From NCBI GenBank assembly GCA_036244855.1, contig BQKZ01000046.1, positions 127,760 to 191,759 on the forward strand: a stretch of DNA of 64,000 bases, given 5' to 3'. Source of the stretch: Temnopleurus reevesii (Eukaryota > Echinodermata > Echinoidea > Temnopleuroida > Temnopleuridae). Shown here one piece after another: positions 29,301 through 45,800 of the stretch. The notes beneath the pieces were generated by a model, which searched no databases, had not been told where the DNA came from, and was given only the letters and a program-made list of their open reading frames with translations. Made by a program: the position numbers and the translations under genes. The stretch's first letter is position 1; each line of letters opens with the position of its first letter.

Positions 29301-31856
29301 AATGCGATGAAATGAGGGGCAATTCAAGATACAATGAACTTTCAAGATAGATCACATAGCTGAAGCAATGAAAAGTAATTAAATTGATAAAGTATAGGTA
29401 TATGTAGAATGTTTGATTGATTAAAGCACTATTTTCATTTTCAGACTCTGCCACATCTTCGTATTTATGAAAAACGGAATGACGAACCTGATTGCACTTA
29501 CAAACATTTGAACCCTCAAAATGAACCCAATTTTATTTCACACTATCCAGCATATTGATATTGGGAAACTGAATGGTCAGAAGAAAAAAATCATCCTTTT
29601 AAATTGACCATTCAGAATAATAACCGTACCGTATATTCATTTGATTAGGTTTGCAGTTAAGGCTGCACATCATATATACATATTTTTTTAAATTGATTTA
29701 TTTCCATCTGAAAGGTGTACATCGTGATTCTAAGGCCCCGGTCACATAGAGGCCTGGAAGCAACACGAATCAACACGACTCTTTGATATTTCACAGTTAA
29801 ACTGCCTCAGAACAAAGAGCCTTGTTGAACCGTGTTGTTTCCGGGACCCTATGTGACCGGGGCTTAAGATTCTGATGCAGAACCGGTAGTCATGTAGCCT
29901 TAAATGAATGTGAATGTGCGTATAAAAATAGAAACATATCAATGTATCTGAAAACATGTCACATACATTGAATATTCATCTTTATTATGTTGACGACAGC
30001 ACATTGTGAAGTATAATCTTGCCTTGTTTATGTCTGGTTTATAAAAAACAGATACTTTTGAAAATTCTGAAAATAATAAACAAATATCTAACTCTTACTT
30101 TATATAATTCTATTTTTAAACAGCATGATAACAATACTTATTGTGGCATTAGACAAATTAACTCTAGTAGTAATGAAATTACCAAGGTTGATTCATTAAA
30201 ACGATACAAATTATCTTTTTCCATGAGTATAAGAAATAAATGAGCTCTTATCGTGGTTAAGAGAAGCATATTTTGTAAGTCTCTCAACACTCTAAATAAT
30301 CAACATCATTAATAATTCATCAAGGACTGTTCCGATATTTAAATGGCTGTGTTATTGTAATTGTTAATATTAACCATTTTTGGTGAATTCAATTCCATTT
30401 GATGCGGGTCACAGGCTGAATTTATTTATGAAAGTGCGCAGAAGCGAAACCACTATGTTGATTAATTTCGATTGATCATTTGGCGGTGCGGTAAAATGCA
30501 TTGTTCCGCATCATTTTACGACCTTGGTATACATACTTTAATTTTCGACGTAGGATGTATGAAATCATTAATGATTCAAAAGATATGGTGGCTAACATGT
30601 CATCGAATAAATAATCAAATTATGACGAATACATCCTTCTCTGTTCTCTATCAGTATCAAGAATGTTCATTTTTAATCATGAAAATACAATATATTTAAT
30701 CATTCAAATATAGGAAATAGCTGACTAATGCATTCATCGATATATTCAAATTTTCGGGGCTGAGGTATTATATTGTCAGGACCTTTAAAAAGTTAACAAA
30801 AATATTCATAAATATTTATGCTTTAATCAATAATTAAGATATTTGCAATTGTGCAAAAATATAGAATTGCATGTGCGACAGAATTCGTATATTGACTGAA
30901 ATGATTACAAAACCAAATATAAACGATCTGAAGAACTCTGATGTTATTTTAAGTCAGCGATGAAACACGAAGTCCTAATCAGGTGAATTAATGTCTAGTG
31001 TTACTCATACATACATGCCTCTATTCTTAAAAAAAGTTAGATATTGCGTCATGTGACATCAATTCATTTATCGTCAGCAATATAAATGGATGAAAATAAC
31101 TTATCTTCCATTTAAAAAGTGAATAATGAGAGTGTTTGATCTTGGGAACATTTTAATCTAGCCAATAATGAAAGGTGGCTGACGCCATGGTAATGGCAAG
31201 TCCTCGTCTTTTCGATATCTAAACGGGCATCCCCTTTCAATCTCGAGTGCATCATCAGCGGTTGTGACGTAACACAAGGCCCCAGAGACCCGCGAAGCAC
31301 GCATAAATAACATTGAATTCTATTATCTGGCACTCAATTATATTTCTCATTCTCATGTGAGACGCATGATCAGCTCGATTAGAAAAGTCAATAGAGTCAC
31401 TTCAGCTAATTAATTTCAATGTGATTGACCACCAAGCAACGTGAATTATAAGAAGGACGTTTAATTGTTTCACAATCATTTCTAATTGATTCTACTTTAC
31501 GTCGTAGGGGGTCCTGTCTACCCAGTTGCGATGTGGTAATGATGGTAAGAGGCGCACGTGGTTAGACAGGTTGGAAAGGAATTCTGTCAACATGCGTTAC
31601 CATCGTCTAAATTCAATACTCAATCCAAATTACCAGCATGTGCTGCAAAGCATTGGCCCTTTTTGGTCTTATGTTTTTAAAGATAAACCTTCCGAACGAT
31701 AATAATCATTAGCATATATTTTCATATTCGGATGCTGTTTGCATCTGTGCTGTATGAGGTGTTTAACCAATTAATATTGCACAATTTCAGCATCAATACC
31801 TCAAAATATAGCATTTTCTTTCTTTGCTGTCACGACATAAATCAAATAATAAATCT

Positions 31857-31897
<41 letters not shown>

Positions 31898-34800
31898 TTA
31901 ACAATCAGTATTGTTGGTGTTGGAAAGGAATGTCACAAAAATATCCGACGAAAATAAGAGCCCTTTTAATTTCTTTACCGTTACTATTTCTACACACTTG
32001 TTTGACTTGTCATGCTCCTGTTGAAAGCCTAACTACTAAGTATACCTATAACTTTATAAACATTATTGAAGAGATTTGTTAAAAAATAATGCAATTAAAT
32101 AGAAATCCCATTTTTCTTGACCAAATTACAAACTTCTAACGCAAATTGTGCAATTGCATGTACTAAACCCATATTCAGATAAAGAGAGAGAGTACTTTTC
32201 ATGTTATTCAAAACATGGTTTAATAACAACCATTATGTCGTTATATGTATCTTGCGCTACAGGTCTCCTCGGTCAAGCAGTTTTATTTAAAGGACCACCT
32301 ATTTAAATAAGAAATAGAAAAGAATGCACATTGTGTTTGGGGTTTTCCCTGCTAGTCAACACATTTATAATATCACTGTTACGTAATTACGTGATCTATT
32401 TAATATGGCTCTGATCTGAGATCTAGTTTGTAATCGAGCAGGCTTTGATCAATTGAAAAATAATGATTATGCACACAGTCATGATAGTCGTCATTCGTTT
32501 GACGCATATTCAACTGACCAGTTTTTCGTATTGATATATAATGATCTATTTCTATGAATTTTAATCTTTTTTTCCGGTGAAAACAAAATATATGAAATAA
32601 TATATACAGATATAAGAGCAGATGACGTGATGGGCTATATGCAGTAAGGCTGAAAATTGAATGATTTTAATTTTTGGGGTGACGCTAGATTGGATGGACT
32701 TTGGGCGATCTCAATTACTAAAACTTGAATAATATCACTGGAGATGGTGTGTGGTTGGAGGCAAATATGGTAATGAAATTAAAGGTGCGTCTATCGAGGG
32801 AGAAAGTGACCGCTCAAAGACGATAGGTCTAAATACACCGGAAATGTAGATCATCCAGTTATCTGCTTAAACAGACTTGGAATGACCACTTTATTAACGC
32901 TACAGTGAAGAAAGTAACAACCACAGCACATCATCATGATCATGTACATATTTCTGCTTAAATTCGTATATGATTTTTGATCTACTTTGCAATTTAATCA
33001 TATTTAAAAATCTTAAGAATTGATGGTGTCATCACTTTAATTCAATCTAATATTTGACAATTAGTTTCCAAATAAATCCCGTTAAATTATCACTTTTATT
33101 TTCTTCCATGGCTCCTCCGTCGAGCACGCTGTTTAACTGGAAGGCCCACAAGGTTTGACTTAAACGACAAATAAAAATAGAGTGAATACAGTTTCTAAAT
33201 ATGAAGAAAAATCGTACGAAATTATCATCAATTTTATTTATACAGGGCGACTTTGCAGGCGAAAGAAGTTATTAATTCAAAATCAAATCTAGGAATAAAT
33301 ACTAAGGTTCTTAACGATATGCATTTACAAAATTACACTCAATAATTTGATTTCTTTTTCTATTGGTATGGAGGTATTAATAATAATAATAATAATAATA
33401 GGGGTACTTTTAATGCGCCAGATTCCACATGAATAATGTGCTCAAGGCGCAGGACAGGAAAAATTTAAAGAAAAGTAGAAGCAATTAATATGAAGAGTGT
33501 ATTAGTCCTGTTTATCAAGAGAGCCATGGGAAATATTAATATAATACATGGACACCGATACGTGATGGCAACAGTTTCACCACCAAACCACTCGGGATTC
33601 AGTCAAAACCACTAAGTAAGACATACGGGTCAAAATGAATTGAAGTCTTATAGTGCAAAGCGTTAAACATGAATAATCCAAAGACGTTAATAGAATATCA
33701 TTCAAGCCTGCTACTACCAGCGCTCATATTCCCTCCAAGGTTCGTCCCCTACTCATTCCTCCAGTACTTGCCTTTTTATCGATCTCTTCGTCTTTCTCTT
33801 TGTGCCCCACATTGCTTTTTAACTGTCTCAATTCTAATCTCTCTTTCTTTCCAGAAACAAATGCCTCACAATCGTGTGTCTACATTCCACGTTACAGATC
33901 TAAAACCCTATTTTCATGTCATTTCATTTGACATGTCTTGCTGAAATTACCCGTTGGCATAGGAATCTTGGACAACCATACGTTCTGCTAAAAACCGAGA
34001 GACAAGGCTAATAGTCCGACGAGTCACTAAAAACAATTTGGCAATCTAGATATGCCTGCTTAATCAATCCCTCTATTGTTTGGGGCAATTTTATTTGAAA
34101 TGAAAGACTCTGTCGCTTAAGTCCTTTATAAAGGGATTCATTCGCCGAATGGAAGGTTACCATCATCAGACGCGGCCATTTTTATCACAGTGCACACTGA
34201 TCAGCCACCGAGTGCCTGAAAAAAAAAACATTTTGGAAAACGCACCACATCCATAATTCCTTAGTATAGGCCAAATTAATATTTTCTACAAACGTGAAAC
34301 AATAAAGATCGACTCACATCCTCCTTCATGTTTTTTTATCCTGCGTCGGTCCAGCGTTTTAAAAATAACAAAACGCTCACTGAACGCACAAATACACAGG
34401 TCATACTATGGACTGACGTTTGGCCTATGGTACTTGAGCGGAAGCCCAAAGTAAGTCCACCGTCTGATCCGCGTACAATTTGGGATCGGGAGCGATTTGG
34501 GCCCGATAGATGTGACTACCAATAAGTTAGCCATGCAAGCAATGGGGGAAGAATGTGAGGTCAGGCAAATTAGTAACTAAATATTTCCTAAATTATTCAG
34601 AAATCAAGTTTTACATGTGATTTTGCAACCGATCAATATTTGAAGCATTCATTTCAGACCAAGGTATAATTTATCTACTTCTTATACATTTTGTCTTTGT
34701 AGGTTGGTATCAAGTGTGGTAACCAAATGATTTTTCGTCACAGTCTGTGTTGAAACATCTTGGGTACTAACAGTGCATGGGTCAAATAAAGAATAGTGAT

Positions 34801-37096
34801 ATACTGGCGAATTCGACCCTCTCAAGGACGTTGCTTTCATAACACGTCTATTCTATTGGCACATCACACGTGTGAAGCAGCTAGAATCTCGGTTATTTGG
34901 AGTACATTACCAAAGAACAAATGAAAAAAAGCTGTTGAACTTCAGAAAATAATCCGGTGCACTACCTTTTAAGGTCTATGCATCATGAAGATGAATATAT
35001 TCTTGGTGAGACAGTCATGGATTATTACATTCTTGAAAGGCAAGGAAGCCTTTTGATTCCTCCGACAATCAGAACTTCAACGCATCTATAGGATTATATG
35101 ACATCATAGGAAACGTGACCTCAGACTTGTTCGTGAAATTTAGAGTAATCAAGTTATATTTGCTCCTTTATAGACATGTTAAAGGAGGATTCCAAGCCAA
35201 AAATATCTTGCTTTGATTGATAGCGCAAAGAACAGAAGAACAGATAAAAAAAAGGGTTTGAACGAAATGGGACAGTAGATTAAAAAAAATATGATTGTTT
35301 GAAAAAAACTAAAGATTATTAAAACAGTTATATTCTTATAGCAAATTGGCAAACTTTGGGTCACGTGAAATATGTTGATGCCGTAGGTTTACATTCGGTT
35401 AATTAGAGCATCTTCTTATTATCAGTTGTTTATTAAATCATATGTATTCAACAAATGTATTATTTCATCTTTTATACGAGACTTATTTTGAAGATATACA
35501 TTCCTTGATCATAATTGTTGAACTAAAGTCATCATTAAATAGCGCTTTGCTTTGAAGGGAAAAAAAGCAATGAGATATACCATAATAAGCCTATTGTAGA
35601 CATGTGACGAGCGCACCTCATCACCACGTCATATCACGTTATCCAAAGTTGCCAATTTGCTAAAAACATAACCGTTTGAATTATTTTCAAATATATTTAA
35701 AGTATCTATGACTTTCTAATTTATTATCCGATTTTACTCTTTCTCATCCTTTATTTTTATCTGCTTGTCTATTTTTTTAAATACTATTTTGGCGTTGAGT
35801 AACCGTTTAAGGGTCGAATCTTTATCCGTATAGGTGCATGACATGATACATGGGGGACAAAAAAATACACCTGACAGTTATATTTTACTTATGTGAATGT
35901 TTCACTACCTTGAACAAAGACAATGTCCAATGAGATGGAGTAGATGCCACATACGGCTAAACCATTTTTTTTTATTTAGGTGAAGTCAAGCCAGAGATTG
36001 GTATTTAAGATTTTCCGCTCCTAATATTTGATGTTTGAAACAAGAAATCAATTTCGAACGATTCTACTTAAACTGTTCTAATATTACGGAGATTACACAT
36101 GTTCGTATTTAAGTAACATCAGGCCGTCTCACAGGTGAGCAGTGGATGTGATTAGTTCTATTTACATATAGATAGTATCAATTAGTCACGTTTGATGGGC
36201 AAGTATTACCTCTGTATCAGCTTGTAAATCTTTTGAGAGAATCTACTCGCCATAACGTGAATCTGTTTACATTTCACCCAATACAACCCATCGCCTCCAC
36301 AAATACCCTTGCGTGGTTGGTAAGCCCTACTAATGTCCTACTGGCAAGCAGGTATTAAATGAAATCCCTCGCCCAACTTATTGCAAGTGTTAAAGTCTTC
36401 AAAATTTGATACTTGATCTAATGCAAAGTGTATCAGCATTTAGTATTCGAGCCCAAATTCAAACCGTTGGCGTGAAGTTCAATATTCATGACCCAAAGGC
36501 ATGCGATACCACGGTTCCCTCTTTTACTAATCTTCTTCCAAACAATACAATTCCTTTGATGACGATGCTCGACCAATCGAGAAATCCTCGGAGGGATTTC
36601 TGATTGACAGTACCTATATTGATCAAATAAGATTGCTCTCGATTGCATATGCCAAGTCAAAAATAAAAAAAGAAACAAGATGTTACTTTATGTGGATATA
36701 CTTGGAGATATATCATGATTAAACTGGACCGTCATGATTGAAATAAGAAAGAGGGAGAAGAAAAAGAGGAAGCTTCAGCAGAGCAAAACACAACCGAATC
36801 GATATAAAGTGACATTTAAGGCATTGACTGTAGATAGAACAAATAATCTGATATTATTTCATTTATTAAATTGTTATGCTGTATTATTATTTCAATATGG
36901 CTACGCTTGCCTGCATCCTGAATGCAGTATTATATATCAATAGAATAACGATTCAGTAGAAAAATCCTTATGACGTAATACGTAGAGGAAGAGCAAAGCA
37001 TCTGGTGAGTGGAAAAAAATAGACCGTCTTTATCTTCCTGGCTAGATTTTATGTAATTCAACAATACAATACTCAAACAATAAGCATATCTGCGAC

Positions 37097-37155
<59 letters not shown>

Positions 37156-40100
37156 CATTTAAAATTGCAACGTTTAGGAATGTAGTATCTGTGGGAGTTC
37201 TATACGATACGCATTCGAAATTTAGCAAATAGTTCGTGAATTGTAGAAAAAAAGAACAAACGATAAGAGCAAAACGGTTTGTTCTTGTACTGGAAAAAAA
37301 ACTAACATTTCCTAGTGTCTTCGTCATTTGGAAGTAACTTTTAACACATTACTGCTCAGCATTTGTTCGCAAGAAAATTCATATTTTCCCATTTTCAAAC
37401 ACGATTCTATACGCTAGTAATCCTGAAAAAATATATACATTCCGCTAAAGTCACATGGAAGTGTTTTGCAATTTATATCTTCGTCTGTGGATTCAAAATA
37501 ATTCATATTGTCATGGTAATGAATACATTTTGCAATGTAAGCACATTTTAATATCATGAAAAAAAGTTTTAAATGAACAACACATCTCTGGCAATCAGCA
37601 TAGCCTATTCCTACCTTTTGTCTTAATAATTAGCTATTTTAGAATGTTTGTCTGTGATAATTAATCCCCATTATATTCCGAATATTAAGGGGAAACCGAC
37701 ATGCGATAGTATTATCAAAAGAAATCACATTATGTTTTTGAAGCAACTGATAAATGATAAATGTAAGTGACAAGTCAAAGTGTAATTATGTATCAACATA
37801 TTGCAAACATGAAAGCCTCACCGACTGATTAGTTACCAATATCATTTACAAAAAAATTAAATATGTTTTAGGTTGAATCTATGAAGTATACTTGAAATTG
37901 CCATAACAGACATGTAGTCATGCGAATACGATAAAGCGATAAGAAAAATAAAATCGAATCACAAAACGGACTAAAAACCTATTCACGATGTTTACAGGAG
38001 GAAATTGGCTCATTTTCGAGTGTATCTGTGGGAAACATTTGAGAAGATAGTGGTTGGAAGGAAAATCTTAAGTTTCATTAAATGTAGTGTCAAGAACATT
38101 TGGTTGTTTTACAAGTTGCGAAGGTGCTTAGAAACCCTTCAGTAAACTCTAGACCAAATATAACAAATGAACCACTGGTTTGATTTAAATAACGTCAAAG
38201 TAGTGTCAAATTTCTGAATAATTGTTTACTCCCTCGCAGAATGCAGAGACCATTCGTAAGCATGATACTTGTCTGCATGAAACTTGTATTACGATTTTTA
38301 ACCCGCAGTTAGTAACACGTCATGAAAATGAACACTAAAATATAACTGATACGCACTTATGATTTATTAATTAGGGCAGCGACCTTCTTCAAACATACCC
38401 ATGAACTGCACACTTCTAAATGTCGGGTAAAATAAGGAATTCGTAATAAAGTTTGCGTAAAGTGAGGGAAGAACGGCACATCGCACAATTCGAAACGAAC
38501 ACATATCAAACACATTGCATATTAACTAGGAATTATTGTTCACAAATAGGTGTAAAATTACACCCACAATGCCATTAACGTTTTAATTGAGTAAACAAAG
38601 GTAAATACTTTCTTTACCCTGTTACAGAAAAAAACCCGAATTGTGTAGATTCATAACGGATAGATAAGATAGATAGATGAATTTTATTTCAACACGGTAT
38701 AAAAAAAAACAGATACAGAGTCTGGTTACATTGGGGCCGTGCCGCATTGAACTTAAACATATCGGGTAATAAACTATTTTGCTTCTAAACACCTTTTCCT
38801 CATTTCAAAACAACAAGAACAATCTAATGCTTGATCTCTTTTTAATTGTGAAATAATATGATTAAGAAATGCCACAAACGACCCATAAATGAAGGGGTGT
38901 ATATTGTATATATAATTCCTGATATCGTTCACGGCCCAAGCTAATGTTTGCTGAATGTGTTTGTAATTGACTACTGTGTGACGTGTTAATGCTCTTGACA
39001 CGTTACCATACACCAGTACCACGTGATGTCTCAGTTAATTACTGAGTCATTTAAGGTGTTGTCTCAACATTACATCATAGAGCCAATGAGAGATTTGCGA
39101 TTAATGCTACTACTTTCCTAGTAGTGGTGTCAGATCGGGTGAAATAATTGCTTTGGTATTTGCCATTTATTGATTGTCCTATACAATCGTCGCTTATGCC
39201 ATCATATCACATTGCGTGTCACCATTGCCATTAAGCGCTCCGACAAACACTTTCATTAATAACATACATAGATTATACCCCTTGTAAATTAAATTTAAGT
39301 TGCATATTTTTTTCTTTGCACATAAATGCGCAGGGATAATGCTTAGCTGATGGTTACATGTGCCTAAACTTCAAGCACAACCTAACAAATCCAGAATTAA
39401 CCAAGCATCTTCCTTGGATATTAAGGCCGATTCACACCTTTGTGTTTTTAGCCTGCGTCGGCCCAGCGTTTTTGAAAATTAAAAACGCTCCCGAGAGCAC
39501 AATATACGTTGATCAGACGATGGACTAAAGTTTGGCTTGCGCTCAATAAGCGTACGCCAAACGTCAGTCCAACGTTTGACGAACGTCGTTTCACTGTTTG
39601 TGCGTCCGGGGAGCGTTTTCAATTTTCAAATACACTGGGCTGACGCAGACTAAAAACGCAAAGGTGTGAGTCTGTCTTTAAATAAATTCAATCTCTGCTG
39701 GAAATAAATCAGCTATCAATGCAAATGTGTAGCTGAGCCGTCAAGATGTGTTTCCGATCGAATCCACATCTTCCATTTTATTTCCCCTTCTCACCCGATT
39801 CGCTCTCAACATATCTTCGTTTATCGAATATCATACACAACACCTAGATGGGTCATGTCTATTAACCTGCTCTCTACATAGATTTACACTCGCAGAAAGC
39901 ATCCAAGCATCCTTCGTAAATTTGTTTAATCCAAAATAAATCGGATTTCACTGAGTACCGAATGTGAATACTCATTGCTTGGCTGTGGCGTATTGCGATG
40001 TCGTACCTGAAAGGGGGTCCTAAATTTTTGACATAATGTTCGAACTCAAGCCTACCTGCTGTTTGCGTTCAACTCTAAATGTCATACAGTATTCTTAGCA

Positions 40101-42839
40101 ACATAGTGTTCAATACTATCTCGTTGAAATTACATTCTGCATCATTTTATATTACTGGTATTAAAAGCAAACTGAGGCAAAATTTGTCATAATTATGATA
40201 AATTGGAGACATTTCAACCACTGACTGTTCTAAGATAGACTGCACTGCAGCGGAAGTGGACAACCTTTACGCGTTATAAGAGCAATGCGATGATATTGGC
40301 GCCTAGTATTGAGATGAGGGAACCCCTTAAATGCATCCTTCCCCTATCAGGAAGACGACTTACAATATTGACACTACTTTCTCTTACGGTCGGGATAAAT
40401 ATAGCGTAATTCATCCCATAACGAAATGAATCGCTTCCGCATTCTGAGGTGAATCAATATCTTTGGTATACATCTAGCTGCCTGTGAGCCCAAGTGTTTT
40501 GATATCATAATTTCGCTTTTGTGGTTAGATGAGAATATATAGTGGGGTGTCTGCTGCAATGTATTAGGTGCCTGTGAGTGAATGACCAAGGTGGAAATAA
40601 TTACCCTGGATAAGTAATTTGTTATGAATATTTATGGAATGCCACTGACGCAGTGGCGAGGGAGGACCTTTCTTTCCAATCATCAAGATGATGGAATCAT
40701 GGGGAGGACATGAACTCAACTTCCTTCAAGATCACGATTTTCATCTCACTTAGGGGCCCCTTCATCACCCTATATGGTCCAACCCGTAGAATTCAACTAT
40801 ATCACATTTTATAGATAGTACGTTCGAAGTTTTAAAACACCTGAGCACTCACGTTTTGCCTAAAATAGTGTGTTGTTTCGTGCAAGAAATATTACATAAA
40901 ATTAGTTTTCAATTAGCTGTCGATCAAACGATGGAAAAGAGATTGCGGAGGTGAGAGGGAGGGCAGCATACAAAAAACACACCCACGTACACCCACATGT
41001 AAATACACACCCACACACCCACACCCACCCATCTATCCCCGAGCACAAGATTGACCTATTTTTATCTCTTTTTTTTTTGTTTAGAGATTTTAGAATTTTA
41101 CATTTATATATATTGCTTTTATTCTATACAAAGTTTTTTTTTCACTCTCGGAAATGACAGAAAGATTAAAAACTAGAAACTAGACAGAAACGATTTCCAA
41201 ACTTCCCATGAAATTGTTGGGGTATCTTGATAACATGTAATTGGAGATGAATCGACTGTATACCATGCCCACCAGCTAGTCATCACAATAGAATGTAATG
41301 GAATGGGATTAGAAGAGATCTAGTAACCCTTTCATTGGCTTAATCATCGAAAATCACAAATGTCATTCTTACATTAGATTAAACATATCTCAGTTCAAAT
41401 CCCATAACACGATTTTGTAACCGCATTTCGGTTAGAAGTAGGTCACATCATAATGATGATAAAAGGGAAGCCAAGGGCTATGCCATAGGAAAGCACATTT
41501 TTTACGTCGGGTTCGTGCTTTCAATGTTAATAATGATAATAGTGATCACCAAATAATTCATTCACTACATTACGAACAAAATGGACCGCTACCTACAGAT
41601 ATGGACCAATTTATGCGTTGATATTAATCAACCTGAACGAAACACACGGCATCAAAGAAAAGTCACACTGCACTTTTTGTCACGTGGTCTAGAGGCGTTT
41701 TGACAATTGCTACGGGTCAGTTGATAAGAGAAATATTTTAATGAAAATGTAAATATTATCAAATAAAAATCTGAATTTGTGAAGACTACCAATAAATTGT
41801 CAGAAATCTACCATTTCTTAATAAAAGCGTTTACGTCTGTATCATTTTGATACATTCTGATGTTAATTCCAATCATTGAATTACATGCTCGTATTAGATT
41901 AGAAAAACACCTTATTCCCTGGGGCCTGTAACATAGATATATAATCAATTTTTCCAATCAATTGCAAACTTTAGTACATCATTTGCCATTGATGTACTTA
42001 CTATTGATTGTAAATCTTTATGTTACGGGGCCCTGGTGTTGTTTATAGGCTTTTATTTTTTCCACTTTAGATGCCAAATAGATATTGAATAACACCATCA
42101 TCACATCAGGGTATACTATGGATATGAAGATTTGAAGATTTGAAGATGGAAGTTCAAGATAGGTAGAACATTATATTTTGGAGCAATAGAAGGTGACAGT
42201 TTACCTGAAAACTGCACAATAATAATAGGTCCATTTATATAGCGCAATCACTATATGCATATACTCTACTGCGCTTGATAATAGGTACCATATTATTACC
42301 CTGGCTATAACTGCCGAGCAAGCCAGTTTATTAGGCGCTCAAGCATTCCAAGGAATAAATTCCCGCCAGGTATCCATTTTTCACCTGAGTCGAGTGCAAC
42401 AAAGTGCGGGTAAATTTCTTGCTGAAGGAAATGAGCGCCCTGGGTGAGATTCGAACCACCGACCCTCTAGTTAAGAGGCGAGAGTCCGAACCACTACACC
42501 ACGACACATACTGATTGCATTTATACATGTTTATAAACGTGAGGTAACGACATACCGTATTCTATATTACTTTACGACGTCTTGTTTCTTTTTAACAAAA
42601 CAAAAATACTCTGCTAGAAACCTTTTGTTAGAGAGGTCAAAATCAACGTCCATATCACCATGGTTTTTACAACAGCTTCACTTGAACCTGTCAAACATGT
42701 CCAATATGTATATATATATATATATATATATGCATGTACATACATACGTAAAATTAATTCCAATGAGGCAGTGTACCGACAGAAGGAAAAGAAGAAGGAG
42801 AAGCGTAAGAAAGGAAAAAAGGGAGAAAAGAAACAGAGG

Positions 42840-42896
<57 letters not shown>

Positions 42897-45800
42897 CAGA
42901 TAGAGAAGAGAGAAATCGAGCTAGAGAGAGAGAGAGAGAGAGATAAGAGAAGAGAGAGGGAGAGAGAGAATGTATGTGTGTGTGAGGGAGAGTGTGTGAG
43001 AGAGAGGGAGAGAGATAATGTCTGATTTCAATAAAATGTCTTATTAAAGGTTTTGAAAAGGGAAATTGCAGACGTTGGTTCAAGGCAAGTGCGTGAGAAT
43101 CACAGTGTAAGTGTGTGGGTGCGTGTGTGTGCGTGTGTGTGCGTGTATGTATGTGTGTGTGAGAAATTGGCGATTGCCTGTCGTCCCATGTTATTATATG
43201 TATATATCCATATTCGTGTGCCAATTACTCTATTCGTTTGCATAAGCAAGACGTCATATTTGGTCATTCTTGTGTCCATGTATATACAACAAACCTTTTT
43301 ATACCGTATATCATGTTTGACGTGTCACAAGACCTCTTTTCAACAGTTTCAACAAGGTTCTTTGGTTGCTTATAAAGACGACCAACAACTTGAAACAACA
43401 TAGGGAAGTTGGATTGCAATTGGCAAAAATATATTATGACATCATATCGTCATGAATCAAGAATTTTATTTTGAAGAGTACAAACTACAGATGGATTATC
43501 TTTTAGATGAAATCTATTGTCATCTTAACTTGACTAAATCGAAAATGATAATGATGACTTTTAAGATGCAAAACCCTAGTTAAGAAAATAGAGTGAGTAG
43601 TCGAATACATGTAGTACATGATAGAACATGATACAGATAACAGAAAACAAAATTATGTATAAACAGGTAAAATTAGTAGTATACTAATATATACATATAT
43701 ATATATATATATCTATTGCAATCACCATCATATTAAATACACTGTTATTATAAGTAACGGGAGAATCAAATAAATAAGCATATAACATAAACTAAAAAGA
43801 AATACAAATTAGGCGCGAGATGGATTTGGTGGGGTATGGGGTGGTGGAAGATTTACTTAAGGGGTCTGGTCCTGCTTAAAGCCATAGAGGTAAACGTAAT
43901 AGCTTACCAGACGACCACGTTCATTTTCACTTTGTTTCATGTAACAACATTTGATAAGGGATTTATGAAAATATATCAGTGTCGTGGGGGCGCCGTGTCA
44001 TATCCTGAAATGAATCCTAAACTCCTACGTCATACATTGGCAACCCAACGAGACTTTAAGCTGACTTAGCATGCATGCAAGTCACTTAACAGATCGATGT
44101 GCAAGACCGGCAACCGTTTTCCCACTTCCGCATGAATTAAGATGCCATTTCCCTTGAATGAGTCAATTATGATCCGAAATCGTTACTAAGATAACTCCAG
44201 GGCAAGGCTAGAGGTGCCTTGAAAATATTAGACCATGTTGGCAGTCGTCATTATTTCATAGGGGTTTCACTATACGCCAGGTAACCGAGGGATGATGAGC
44301 GTATGTTGAATCTTCGCTCCATTGGTGGGACGTTAATATGGGATTGAACCGCTCCACTTCTCCATGTCCAATATATACCGAAATCTGTTTCTTTTGAATC
44401 TACGATTAGGACAATGTTTTAATCTAAATCTGGAGAGCAGTAGTTGATTTCCCCCAGATTATATCTGGAAATAGTAGAACGCTGGTAGATTTTTTCAACG
44501 TAATTGATAATGTTTGTATTATAGTAAAAAGAATGGGTGTTCGCAAGCCTGCAGATCCATCTTTATAACCCATCTGCAAGAAAACGTCATTGTATTAATA
44601 CCACTGTAGTACATGTTTTGTATTTACCAAAATAAAAGTAAGAAAGTACGGTCATGTTGGGTAGATTGGGTCATAAGACGGTTGATAGTTAAAAAAAAGT
44701 GTTTTAGTATTTTCGTGTATGAGAGTTAAGGTGTCTAGATGGTTAGGTTTTAATTCTAAACGATTAAATGTATAGGATTTATAAAAGAAAAGCTTCCAAT
44801 CTTTATCTTTTGTGTAGATTTGAATTGAATTTGAAGAAAAAAATCATGCCTCCCTTGGATAAATTTAGTACATCTGCCTAAGTAGTATCATTATAAATTT
44901 AGACAAAAATGCAAAATGTAAATTCCTTGATAAAATCATAGTGATTCTTTTAGACATTTTTGAATTTCATAAATTGTTGTCACAAAAAGAATTATCAATA
45001 GTTTGATTTTCAATCAGAGTGATATCTCGTTCAGAGTGTAAACATCAATGACACACAAGAACCTCTATCCCCTCCGTAAAGTCGCTCGGATCCCGAAGTA
45101 ATAATTCCAATCGATGCAAACCCCTCATCGCTACGGTGGATCAGGCGACAAGTACTATCCCTTATCACACCCGCAGTGCATTACAGAGAAGAAGTGAATC
45201 AAGATCTAATACTACAACCCCCGTCGGGTGTGAGTGATCCTTCTTTGTATGTTCTCTATTTCCTCCACTGAGGGTCATCTATTGTTACAGAAACAAAGTC
45301 CGTATTACATGTAATGAATATCTTTGTTTTCTACTACCCCTGCTGTAGATATGCCTTTGGCGCCAAAGTTGTTCAACATGATTGTTCATTCATAACATCC
45401 GATTGCTGGGTCAAATTTGGTCATGTACACACACATGATTTTTTTTTACTTTCTATGCACAACCAAGCGTCAGATATCATCATGAAAATATTAGACTTTT
45501 CCCCATGTGTATCTTGACCAATATTACCTGACCTGACAAATCTTTCTCGTTGGTGAGCACTGAAAGTCCAGTGAAATAGGAAAATAACTATAAACTGAAA
45601 ACAGCCACCGGTTAGTCATTATTACTCGCTTTTTCAAAGTATGACTTACAAGAAAAATATATTAACTAACTAAATTTGAGTATCAAGAAGTCAAAATCAC
45701 AAATTCGATCGAGAGAACTGAAATAACACGATATCTTAAATAGACAATAATTGTATAATATAGGTAATTTAGATAAATGAAAAATATGTATTTGTAAAAA

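Noticed and set aside
42660..43224. Long frames of 121 and 156 codons on both strands
   Set aside because: They translate (GT)n and (GA)n microsatellites.
45177..45229. Plus-strand exon-like segment (acceptor TTATCACACCCGCAG, donor GTGAGTGAT)
   Set aside because: Sites are good and two frames are open, but no partner exon on the plus strand was found. One isolated pair is expected by chance in 64 kb.
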